Shown here: in pieces, positions 1-5,586 of the stretch
Layout: each line of letters begins with the position of its first letter
Numbering within the stretch: the stretch's first letter is position 1
Assembly: GCA_020849155.1 (NCBI GenBank)
Contig: JADLGU010000238.1
Span: 1-5,586, forward strand
DNA: 5,586 bases
DNA from: Rhodocyclaceae bacterium
GTDB lineage: Bacteria; Pseudomonadota; Gammaproteobacteria; Burkholderiales; Rhodocyclaceae
Direction: 5' to 3'
Program-made: the position numbers and the translations under genes
Notes under the pieces: model-generated
What the model was told of the DNA's origin: nothing
The model's input: the letters and a program-made list of their open reading frames with translations, nothing else
Database searches by the model: none

Positions 1-1
1 C

Positions 2-1090
2 GTCGGGGCCGCTGCCGCGGGTTTCCCGATGATCGCCAAGGCGCAGGCCGGCCCGATCAACATGCGCTGGCAGAGCACCTGGCCGGCGAAGGACATTTTC
101 CACGAATACGCGCTTGACTTCGCCAAGAAGGTGAATGACATGACCGGCGGCGACCTCAAGATCGAGGTGCTGCCGGCCGGTTCCGTGGTGCCCGCTTTCG
201 GCCTGCTCGAGGCCGTGTCGAAGGGCACACTCGACGGCGGTCACGGCGTTCTCGGCTACCACTACGGCAAGCAGAATGCGCTGGCGCTGTGGAATTCCGG
301 CCCGGCCTTCGGCATGGACGCCAACATGCTGCTCGCCTGGCACAAGTACGGCGGCGGCGCCGAACTGCTGGCCAAGCTGTATGCCTCGATCGGCATCACC
401 ACGGTGCAGTCCTTCCTCTACGGCCCGATGGCGACGCAGCCCCTGGGCTGGTTCAAGAAGCCAGTGACCAAACCGGAGGATTTCAAGGGCCTCAAGTTCC
501 GCACCAACGGACTGGCCATTGACCTGTTCACGGCCATGGGCGCGGCGGTGAATGCGCTGCCCGGCGGCGAAATCGTGCCGGCTATGGATCGCGGCTTGCT
601 TGACGCGGCCGAGTTCAACAACGCCACTTCCGACCGCCTGCTGGGCTTCCCCGACGTCTCGAAGATCTGCATGCTGCAGAGCTACCACCAGAGCGCCGAG
701 ACTTTCGAGATCATGTTCAACAAGCCGAAGTACGATGCGCTGCCGGCAAAAATGCGGGCCATCATTGCCGGCGCCGTGGAAGCCGCCTCGGCCGACATGT
801 CGTGGAAGGCCATCGACCGCTACTCGAAGGACTACATCGAGCTGCAGACCAAGGACAAGGTCAAGTTCTACAAGACCCCGGACGCGGTGCTGCAAAAGCA
901 GCTGACGCTGTGGTCGGAGATCATGGAGAAGAAGTCGGCCGAGAACCCGCTGTTCAAGGAAATCGCCGCTTCGCAGCGTGCGTTCGCCGAACGCGCGGTG
1001 AAGTGGGACCAGGACGTGTATGTCAGCCGCCGCATGGCGGTCAGCCACTTCTTCGGCGCCAAGCAGGGCGCACCCGCCAAGAAGGGTTGA
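2..1090 (+). CDS. dctP: TRAP transporter solute-binding protein, DctP/TakP type (5' partial)
   Basis: Periplasmic receptor that captures an organic acid and delivers it to the DctQM membrane pair encoded just downstream. The reading frame is open from nt 2, so the true start lies upstream. The ATG at nt 29 is inside the signal peptide: the visible residues VGAAAAGFPMIAKAQA look like the Gly/Ala-rich core of a Tat or Sec signal ending in an AQA cleavage site, so the mature protein probably starts near nt 50. Counting from the nt-29 Met, features typical of TakP-like receptors include MRWQSTWP at the first strand, TQPLGWFKK (Gln137), the KFRTNG motif with Arg158 (the expected carboxylate-binding Arg), PGGEIVPAMDRGLLDAAEF (Glu195-Phe196), and a helical C-terminal region. 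In TakP-type receptors the last pair is usually Glu-Trp, so Phe here may alter the pocket. The visible length is normal for a mature receptor. The gene name is family-level only; the ligand is unknown. Confidence 0.93.
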   Translation, partial: VGAAAAGFPMIAKAQAGPINMRWQSTWPAKDIFHEYALDFAKKVNDMTGGDLKIEVLPAGSVVPAFGLLEAVSKGTLDGGHGVLGYHYGKQNALALWNSGPAFGMDANMLLAWHKYGGGAELLAKLYASIGITTVQSFLYGPMATQPLGWFKKPVTKPEDFKGLKFRTNGLAIDLFTAMGAAVNALPGGEIVPAMDRGLLDAAEFNNATSDRLLGFPDVSKICMLQSYHQSAETFEIMFNKPKYDALPAKMRAIIAGAVEAASADMSWKAIDRYSKDYIELQTKDKVKFYKTPDAVLQKQLTLWSEIMEKKSAENPLFKEIAASQRAFAERAVKWDQDVYVSRRMAVSHFFGAKQGAPAKKG

Positions 1091-1114
1091 GGAGCTTCGC
1101 TTCCTGAGCAAGGC

Positions 1115-1151
1115 CAACCACCCGGGCCCGCTCCGGGTGGTTGATTTTTTT
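1115..1151 (+). terminator. Intrinsic terminator/attenuator between receptor and permease genes
   Basis: A perfect 11-bp inverted repeat pairs nt 1115-1125 (CAACCACCCGG) with nt 1133-1143 (CCGGGTGGTTG) around a 7-nt loop. One A and then seven T residues (1145-1151) follow. This is a textbook Rho-independent terminator on the + strand, 24 nt after the receptor stop codon. The T tract ends only 14 nt before the dctQ start, so it is more likely a partial terminator that lets the receptor be made in excess over the membrane subunits than a true operon end. It may also stabilise the 3' end of the receptor mRNA. Partial read-through is inferred; the hairpin itself is directly visible. Confidence 0.9.
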
Positions 1152-1165
1152 CAGCAGGCCCCGTC

Positions 1166-1813
1166 ATGCAAATCCAGAAACTGCTGCTGACCATCGACCG
1201 GATCAGTACCTTCGTCGGCCACGCCTTCTCGTGGCTGATCGTTTCGCTCACCTTCATGATCACCTGGGAGGTGGTCTCGCGCTATGCCTTCGACAACCCC
1301 CACCCCTGGGCATTCGATGTCATGAGCATGATGTACGGCAGCGTGTTCATGATGGCCGGCGCCTACACCCTGTCCAAGAACGGCCACGTGCGCGGCGATG
1401 TGCTCTACGGATTCTTTTCGCCGCGGGTCCAGGCCAGCATCGACCTGACGCTGTATTTTTTGTTTTTCATCCCCGGGGTGTTTGCCCTGGCCTGGGCCGG
1501 CTACAACTTCGCCAGCGAATCCTGGGCCATCAACGAACATTCGAACGTCACGGCCGACGGCCCGCCGGTGTATCCGTTCAAGACCATCCTGCCGCTGGCC
1601 GGCGCCTTCCTGCTGCTGCAGGGCGTGGTCGAGATCATCCGCTGCATCCTCTGCATCCGGCTTGGCGAATGGCCGTCACGCGAGCAAGACGTCGAGGAAG
1701 TCGATGTCGAGAAACTCAAGGAAATGGTGCACGTGAAGGACGAAGACATCGCCGCCCTCGACAAGTTCGTGGTCGCCCGGGAGCATCCGGCGCAGGCGGG
1801 AACGGCCAAATGA
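1166..1813 (+). CDS. dctQ: TRAP transporter small permease subunit, DctQ family
   Basis: Small inner-membrane subunit (215 aa) that pairs with DctM to form the TRAP transport unit. Four hydrophobic helices are visible: about residues 14-34, 49-69, 91-113 and 138-160. Family hallmarks are EVVSRYAF after helix 1 (residues 35-42) and NGHVRGDVLYG after helix 2 (72-82), matching the usual E..SRY and GHVR.D motifs. A strongly charged tail of about 45 residues (roughly 170-215), rich in Glu, Asp and Lys, should lie in the cytoplasm and is longer than in minimal DctQ proteins. The start at nt 1166 has only a weak ribosome site (AGG at 1156-1158), placed between the terminator T tract and the ATG. The stop overlaps the dctM start by four bases, implying translational coupling. 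The name is family-level. Confidence 0.93.
   Translation: MQIQKLLLTIDRISTFVGHAFSWLIVSLTFMITWEVVSRYAFDNPHPWAFDVMSMMYGSVFMMAGAYTLSKNGHVRGDVLYGFFSPRVQASIDLTLYFLFFIPGVFALAWAGYNFASESWAINEHSNVTADGPPVYPFKTILPLAGAFLLLQGVVEIIRCILCIRLGEWPSREQDVEEVDVEKLKEMVHVKDEDIAALDKFVVAREHPAQAGTAK
1810..1813 (+). other. ATGA stop/start overlap of dctQ and dctM
   Basis: The dctM ATG (1810-1812) shares bases with the dctQ TGA (1811-1813). This fixes the dctM start, even though the same frame stays open upstream to nt 1141 through the dctQ gene. Only a weak purine-rich stretch (GCGGGAA, 1796-1802) precedes it. Translation of dctM therefore probably depends on ribosomes finishing dctQ, which fits a fixed ratio of the two membrane subunits. 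Confidence 0.85.
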
Positions 1814-3831
1814 AGATCAGGAAGGAACTCTGGTTCGGCTTCTCGCTGATGGCGGTGATCCTGACCGTCACCGTGATCTTCATGCCCTGGAGCAACATGC
1901 AGAATGGCCACATCGGCCTGCTGATGCTGTCCCTGGTGGTGGTGGCGATCATGCTAGGTTTCCCCACGGCATTCACGCTGATGGGCATGGGCATGTTCTT
2001 CGCCTGGCTGGCCTACCGCAGCGGCAACCCGGATCTGGCCGTGAGGCAGACGCTGGACCTGATGGTGCAGCGCGCGTATTCGGTGATGTCCAACGACGTA
2101 CTGATCTCGATCCCGCTGTTCGTCTTCATGGGTTACCTGGTCGAGCGCGCCAACCTGATCGCCAAGCTGTTCCGCGCGCTGGAGCTCTCGCTGGCGCGGG
2201 TGCCCGGCGCGCTGGCGGTGGCGACGCTGGTCACCTGCGCGATCTTCGCCACGGCCACCGGCATCGTCGGCGCGGTGGTGACGCTGATGGGACTGCTGGC
2301 GCTGCCGGCCATGCTCAAGTCGGGCTATGACGTGCGCCTGTCGGCGGGGGTGATCACCGCCGGCGGCTGCCTCGGCATCCTGATTCCGCCCTCGGTGCTG
2401 CTGATCGTTTATGGCGCCACGGCCGGGGTTTCGGTGGTGCAGCTGTATGCCGGTGCCTTCTTCCCCGGCATCATGCTCGCCAGCCTCTACATTCTTTATG
2501 TGATCATGGTCGCCAAGCTCAATCCGCACATGGCGCCACCGCTGCCGATGGAGGAGCGGCATATCGACCTGCCGCCGGACAATGAAAAGATGCGCGAAGC
2601 GATCAGCCACCGGGTTCTGCCGGGACTGATCGGCGCATTGAAGGGCTCGCGCAACCTCGGTATCAGCGGCGGCACGATTGCCAAGCAGGGCTTCATAGCG
2701 CTGCTGCCGGCGTTCACGCTGGTCGTGTTCCTCGGCTTCGCCTGGCACCTGGCGACCAAGCCGGCGGCAAAGACCGAAGCCGAAGGCTTGATGGAAATGG
2801 GCGGCGGCGTGATTGCCGAGGAGGCGGCCGAAAGCGGCGCCGGCGGTCTCGCGGAGCCCAAGGAGGAAGGCGGGGAAGGGCTCAAGGAACCGCCAGCGGA
2901 GGGTCTCAAGGAACCCCCTGCCGAAGGCCTCAAGGAACCTCCAGCCGAAGGACTCAAGGAACCGCCGGCAGAGGGTGTCAAGGAGCCTCCAGCGGCTAAG
3001 GTCGCCACGGCGACTGTGCCCGCAGCGGCCGCGCCACCGGTACCGGCATCTGAACCCGAAGCCGTCGAGCGCCTGCCGATTCCCGCCTGGTACTGGATAC
3101 TTTTCGGCGCCAGCGTCGCCAGCGCGATCGGCTTTTACACCATCTTCACCTTCGTCCGCCTCGAAGTGTTCAAGATGCTGCTGGGATCCTTCTTCCCGCT
3201 GGCGCTGATGATCCTCGCCGTGCTGGGCAGCATCGTCTTCGGGTTCGCGACGCCGACCGAGGCCGCGGCGCTGGGCTCGGCCGGCGGCTTCATCCTCGCC
3301 GCGGCCTACAAGCAGCTCAACTTCGGGGTGGTCAAGGAGTCGGTATTCCTGACCGCGAAAACCTCGGCCATGGTCTGCTGGCTGTTCGTCGGCTCGTCGA
3401 TTTTCTCGGCCGCCTTCGCGCTGCTGGGCGGACAGAACCTGGTCGAGCAATGGGTGCTCTCGCTCAACATGACGCCGCTGCAGTTCATGCTGCTCAGCCA
3501 GTTCATCATTTTCATCCTCGGCTGGCCGCTGGAATGGACCGAGATCATCGTCATCTTCATGCCGATCTTCATTCCCCTGCTGCCGCACTTCGGCGTCGAC
3601 CCGCTGTTCTTCGGCCTGCTGGTGGCGCTCAACCTGCAGACGGCCTTCCTCTCGCCGCCGGTGGCGATGGCAGCCTTCTATCTCAAGGGTGTGTCGCCGC
3701 CGCACGTGACGCTGAACCAGATCTTCGCCGGCATGATGCCCTTCATGGGTATCCAGGTCGTCGCCCTGGCAACGCTCTACATCTTCCCTGAAATCGGCAT
3801 GTGGCTGCCGAAAGTGCTTTACGGGAATTGA
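1810..3831 (+). CDS. dctM: TRAP transporter large permease subunit, DctM family, with long repeat-bearing insertion
   Basis: Main transport subunit of the TRAP system, an ion-coupled secondary transporter of the inner membrane. At 673 aa it is far longer than the roughly 425-450 aa of simple DctM proteins. Conserved N-half features are GFPTAFTLMG near residue 50, LPAMLKSGYD (165-174), and GGCLGILIPPSVLLIVYG (185-202). Conserved C-half features are FATPTEAAALG (479-489), EWTEIIVIFMPIF, LSPPVAMAAFYLKG (from 614), and the ending GMMPFMGIQ...FPEIGMWLP (from 641). The extra length comes from an additional hydrophobic helix at residues 7-26 and from a central insertion between the two halves (about 294-449). 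The insertion has two predicted helices separated by about 110 acidic, Pro/Ala-rich residues with five KEPPAEGL repeats. Both halves keep their signature motifs, so the protein is probably functional. It resembles the long DctM forms often labelled mannitol/chloroaromatic or TakM-like, though such labels do not establish a substrate. Confidence 0.93.
   Translation: MKIRKELWFGFSLMAVILTVTVIFMPWSNMQNGHIGLLMLSLVVVAIMLGFPTAFTLMGMGMFFAWLAYRSGNPDLAVRQTLDLMVQRAYSVMSNDVLISIPLFVFMGYLVERANLIAKLFRALELSLARVPGALAVATLVTCAIFATATGIVGAVVTLMGLLALPAMLKSGYDVRLSAGVITAGGCLGILIPPSVLLIVYGATAGVSVVQLYAGAFFPGIMLASLYILYVIMVAKLNPHMAPPLPMEERHIDLPPDNEKMREAISHRVLPGLIGALKGSRNLGISGGTIAKQGFIALLPAFTLVVFLGFAWHLATKPAAKTEAEGLMEMGGGVIAEEAAESGAGGLAEPKEEGGEGLKEPPAEGLKEPPAEGLKEPPAEGLKEPPAEGVKEPPAAKVATATVPAAAAPPVPASEPEAVERLPIPAWYWILFGASVASAIGFYTIFTFVRLEVFKMLLGSFFPLALMILAVLGSIVFGFATPTEAAALGSAGGFILAAAYKQLNFGVVKESVFLTAKTSAMVCWLFVGSSIFSAAFALLGGQNLVEQWVLSLNMTPLQFMLLSQFIIFILGWPLEWTEIIVIFMPIFIPLLPHFGVDPLFFGLLVALNLQTAFLSPPVAMAAFYLKGVSPPHVTLNQIFAGMMPFMGIQVVALATLYIFPEIGMWLPKVLYGN
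2689..3156 (+). other. Inserted segment in DctM: two extra helices flanking a soluble loop
   Basis: Codons 294-449 of dctM lie where simple DctM proteins have a short cytoplasmic connector between the two halves. Residues 294-315 (GFIALLPAFTLVVFLGF then AWHLA) and 427-449 (starting WYWILFGASVASAIG) are each long enough to span the membrane. The roughly 110 residues between them are hydrophilic, acidic and rich in Glu, Pro, Ala and Gly. The sequence just before the first helix is basic (HRVLPGLIGALKGSR), and a basic RLEVFK follows the second. By the positive-inside rule the loop should therefore face the periplasm, the side where the solute receptor docks. The hydrophobicity pattern is seen directly; the topology is inferred. 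Confidence 0.65.
2881..3000 (+). repeat. Five tandem 24-bp coding repeats (LKEPPAEG) in dctM
   Basis: Units are nt 2881-2904, 2905-2928, 2929-2952, 2953-2976 and 2977-3000. Units 1-4 all encode LKEPPAEG and unit 5 encodes the diverged VKEPPAAK. A degenerate version, LAEPKEEGGEG (codons 347-357), precedes the array. In units 1-4 the first three codons (CTC AAG GAA) are identical, while the last five codons differ only at third positions, for example CCG/CCC/CCT and GGT/GGC/GGA. The array keeps the reading frame because each unit is a multiple of three. It probably forms an extended, flexible or polyproline-like spacer; no binding function can be read from the sequence. Confidence 0.95.
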
Positions 3832-3975
3832 GCGGCGGGATGAAGCCAAAGGGCCTCGTCGTGGGCGAAGTCTTTCCCGGTTCATGCCCGGTGCCACGGG
3901 ACCCGAAATCCATGCCGGGCGAGGACGGGAAACCAGCCTCGACGGCTCGACCTGATCAAACCGGAGAACGCCGTC
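3832..3975. other. Non-coding gap between dctM and hyi
   Basis: This 144-nt stretch has no credible gene. Short GC-rich inverted repeats occur (GCCCGG 3886-3891 with CCGGGC 3915-3920; CCCG 3887-3890 with CGGG 3897-3900), but the stems are short and no T tract follows, so I do not call a terminator. No clear -35/-10 or sigma-54 promoter is seen. The last part holds a good ribosome site for hyi, GGAG at 3963-3966, nine bases before the ATG. Read-through from dctM into hyi is plausible but a separate promoter cannot be excluded. Confidence 0.6.
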
Positions 3976-4758
3976 ATGCCAAGATTCGCCGCCAACCTGA
4001 CCATGCTGTTCAGCGAAGCGCCCTTCCTCGAGCGTTTTGAACGTGCGGCGCAAGCCGGCTTCCAGGCCGTCGAGTTCCTGTTTCCCTACGACTACCCGGC
4101 CGAGCAGCTGGAGGAACTGCTGACGCAGCACGGCCTGCAGCTGGTGCTGCACAACCTGCCCGCCGGCAACTGGGCTGCAGGCGAGCGCGGCATCGGTTGC
4201 CACCCCGACCGCGTCGATGAATTCCGCGCCGGCGTCGATCAGGCGATCGCCTATGCAACCGCGTTGGGCGTGCAGCAGCTGAACTGCCTCGCCGGAATAC
4301 AGCCCGCCGGCGTTGCCGATGCCGATGCGCGCCGGACGCTCGTCGAAAACCTCAAGTTCGCCGCACCGAAACTCAAGGCCGCTGGCATCCGGCTGCTGAT
4401 CGAGCCGATCAATACCTTCGATATCCCCGGCTTCTTCCTCAACCGCACACAGCAGGCGCTCGAAATCATCGCCGACGTGGGCTCCGACAACCTCTTTGTC
4501 CAGTACGACATCTACCACATGCAGCGCATGGAGGGCGAGCTGGCAAAGACCATCGAAAAAAACCTCGGCAGCATCGCCCACCTGCAATTGGCTGACAACC
4601 CGGGCCGCAACGAGCCGGGGACGGGCGAGATCAATTACCCATTCCTTTTTAGCTTCCTCGACAGGATCGGCTATCAAGGCTGGATCGGCTGCGAATACAA
4701 GCCGGCCGCCGGCACCGAAGCCGGCCTCGGCTGGGCGCGTGCATACCTCAAACAATAA
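3976..4758 (+). CDS. hyi: Hydroxypyruvate isomerase family protein (Hyi)
   Basis: A 260-aa cytoplasmic TIM-barrel enzyme of the xylose-isomerase-like superfamily, predicted to interconvert hydroxypyruvate and tartronate semialdehyde. It opens with MPRFAANLTMLFSE, typical of Hyi, followed by GFQAVEFLFPYDYP and HNLPAGNWAAGERGIGCHP, which are also characteristic. The four expected divalent-metal ligands are present in their conserved contexts: Glu143 (LLIEPIN), Asp178 (QYDIYHMQ), Gln204 (HLQLADNPGR) and Glu240 (GCEYKP). The length matches the family's roughly 258 aa. The start is supported by GGAG at 3963-3966. The gene after it, only 11 nt away, encodes a tartronate semialdehyde reductase, the usual partner enzyme in glyoxylate carboligase pathways. 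The closest alternative is the related 2-oxo-tetronate isomerase OtnI of tetronate catabolism, but no otnK- or otnC-like gene is seen here. Confidence 0.92.
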   Translation: MPRFAANLTMLFSEAPFLERFERAAQAGFQAVEFLFPYDYPAEQLEELLTQHGLQLVLHNLPAGNWAAGERGIGCHPDRVDEFRAGVDQAIAYATALGVQQLNCLAGIQPAGVADADARRTLVENLKFAAPKLKAAGIRLLIEPINTFDIPGFFLNRTQQALEIIADVGSDNLFVQYDIYHMQRMEGELAKTIEKNLGSIAHLQLADNPGRNEPGTGEINYPFLFSFLDRIGYQGWIGCEYKPAAGTEAGLGWARAYLKQ

Positions 4759-4764
4759 GGAAAA
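4757..4764 (+). promoter_or_regulatory. Ribosome binding site of glxR overlapping the hyi stop codon
   Basis: AAGGAAAA at 4757-4764 includes the last two bases of the hyi TAA stop (4756-4758) and ends five bases before the glxR ATG at 4770. The AGGA core is at a normal distance. The overlap means a ribosome terminating on hyi sits on the next initiation site, supporting co-translation of the two enzymes on one message. Confidence 0.75.
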
Positions 4765-4769
4765 TTGAC

Positions 4770-5586
4770 ATGAACATCGGATTCATCGGCCTCGGCATCA
4801 TGGGCAAGCCCATGGCCGGCCACCTCATCGCCGGCGGCCACACCGCCTGGCTCTTCAGCCGCTCGGGCGTGGCGCAGGAACTGCTCGATGCCGGAGGCAA
4901 GGGTTGCGCTTCCCCCGCCGACGTGGCCAGGAGTGCCGACATCATCTTCATGATGGTGCCGGACACCCCGGACGTCGAGAAGGTGCTGTTCGGCAAGGAC
5001 GGCGTCGCCGAAGGCCTCGCGCCGGGCAAGCTCGTGGTCGACATGAGCTCGATCGCACCGCTCGCGACCAAGCAGTTCGCCGCGCGGATCAATGAACTCA
5101 AGTGCGACTATATCGACGCGCCGGTCTCGGGCGGGGAAGTCGGCGCCCGCAACGCGGCGCTGACCATCATGTGCGGTGGAACGGAGGCGGCATTCAACCG
5201 TGTCAAGCCGCTGTTCGAGCTGATGGGCAAGAACATCACCCTGGTCGGCGGCAACGGCGACGGCCAGACCTGCAAGGTCGCCAACCAGATCATCGTCGCG
5301 CTGACCATCGAGGCAGTGGGCGAGGCGCTGCTGTTCGCCTCTAGGGCCGGCGCCGATCCGGCCAGGGTGCGCCAGGCGCTGATGGGCGGCTTCGCCAACT
5401 CGCGCATCCTCGAGGTACATGGCGAGCGCATGGTCAAGCGTACCTTCAACCCGGGTTTTCGCATCGAGCTGCACCAGAAGGACCTCAACCTGGCGCTCTC
5501 CGGGGCCCGCGCCATGGGCGTGGCGCTGCCTCAGACGGCGGGAGTGGCCCAGCTGATGCAGGTCTGCGCGGCGCACGGGTTGGATC
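4770..5586 (+). CDS. glxR: 2-hydroxy-3-oxopropionate (tartronate semialdehyde) reductase, GlxR/GarR family (3' partial)
   Basis: A beta-hydroxyacid dehydrogenase predicted to reduce tartronate semialdehyde to D-glycerate with NAD(P)H. The frame is open from the ATG at 4770 to the window end: 272 complete codons of an expected 290-296, so only the C-terminal end is missing. In order: the Rossmann motif GFIGLGIMGKPMAGHL at residues 4-19; FSRSG (29-33), where the Arg after the second strand favours NADP(H); MMVPDTPDVE; DAPVSGGEVGA (the family's substrate-binding signature); GNGDGQTCKVANQIIV with the catalytic Lys169; and GFRIELHQKDLNLAL with Lys237-Asp238 in the C-terminal helical domain. These match GlxR/GarR more closely than 3-hydroxyisobutyrate dehydrogenases, but the superfamily is broad and L-threonate dehydrogenase (LtnD) is a possible alternative. 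Its position directly after hyi strongly favours the tartronate semialdehyde role. Confidence 0.9.
   Translation, partial: MNIGFIGLGIMGKPMAGHLIAGGHTAWLFSRSGVAQELLDAGGKGCASPADVARSADIIFMMVPDTPDVEKVLFGKDGVAEGLAPGKLVVDMSSIAPLATKQFAARINELKCDYIDAPVSGGEVGARNAALTIMCGGTEAAFNRVKPLFELMGKNITLVGGNGDGQTCKVANQIIVALTIEAVGEALLFASRAGADPARVRQALMGGFANSRILEVHGERMVKRTFNPGFRIELHQKDLNLALSGARAMGVALPQTAGVAQLMQVCAAHGLD

Noticed and set aside
1141..1809. Upstream in-frame extension of the dctM frame through dctQ
   Set aside because: The extension reads as Arg/Pro/His-rich nonsense in a different frame from the clear DctQ protein. The ATGA overlap at 1810 gives the natural start.
2671..2684. Possible sigma-54-like element (GGCACGATTGCC)
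   Set aside because: The spacing between the GG and GC elements is too short for a sigma-54 promoter, and it lies within the dctM coding region.
2881..3000. Tandem array considered as a CRISPR or regulatory iteron array
   Set aside because: There are no spacers between units, the period is exactly eight codons, and differences fall at third codon positions. It is a protein-coding repeat.
2813..3208. Arg/Pro-rich + strand frame over the repeat region, and a Ser/Gly-rich repetitive frame opposite it (2496-3008)
   Set aside because: Both are shadow readings of the 24-bp repeats in other frames; the dctM frame continues into conserved TRAP motifs on both sides.
3801..4040. Small 79-codon frame covering the dctM-hyi gap
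   Set aside because: It starts inside dctM and ends inside hyi in the wrong frame, has no ribosome site and no recognisable sequence.
1954..4755. A 933-codon open frame on the - strand across dctM, the gap and hyi
   Set aside because: It lies opposite two genes with unmistakable family motifs. Its translation is low-complexity, rich in Arg, Gln, His, Glu and Gly, as expected from the complement of GC-rich codons, and it has no recognisable domain.
4674..5576. A 300-codon - strand frame opposite glxR
   Set aside because: It is antisense to a clear beta-hydroxyacid dehydrogenase and has the His/Arg/Asp-rich composition typical of complement frames in GC-rich DNA.

Overview
The window is GC-rich, tightly packed, and has all genes on the + strand. 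Codon use, protein style and gene content suggest a betaproteobacterium, perhaps Rhodocyclaceae or Burkholderiales-like. That assignment is an inference from style, since no rRNA or other phylogenetic marker is present.

Region by region: (1) nt 2-1090 is the 3' part of a gene for a periplasmic TRAP-transporter solute receptor of the DctP/TakP type; its N-terminus lies upstream of the window. (2) nt 1115-1151 is a strong intrinsic terminator or attenuator, with an 11-bp stem and a T7 tract. (3) nt 1166-1813 encodes the small TRAP membrane subunit (DctQ). It overlaps by ATGA the large subunit gene (DctM, nt 1810-3831). DctM is unusually long at 673 aa. It carries an extra N-terminal helix and a central insertion made of two predicted additional helices flanking an acidic, proline-rich loop. 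That loop contains five tandem 24-bp/8-residue repeats. (4) nt 3832-3975 is a non-coding gap with no convincing terminator or promoter. (5) nt 3976-4758 encodes a hydroxypyruvate isomerase family protein (Hyi) with all four expected metal ligands. (6) nt 4770-5586 encodes a tartronate semialdehyde reductase family protein (GlxR/GarR), cut off by the window end about 20 residues before its expected C-terminus.

Together the genes look like an uptake-plus-catabolism unit. The TRAP system would import an organic acid, and Hyi and GlxR would interconvert hydroxypyruvate and tartronate semialdehyde and reduce the latter to D-glycerate, as in the glyoxylate carboligase (glycerate) pathway. The transported substrate is not shown by the sequence; a 2-oxo or 2-hydroxy acid connected to glyoxylate or hydroxypyruvate is the natural hypothesis. 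No wholly new system is evident. The most unusual item is the repeat-bearing insertion in DctM.
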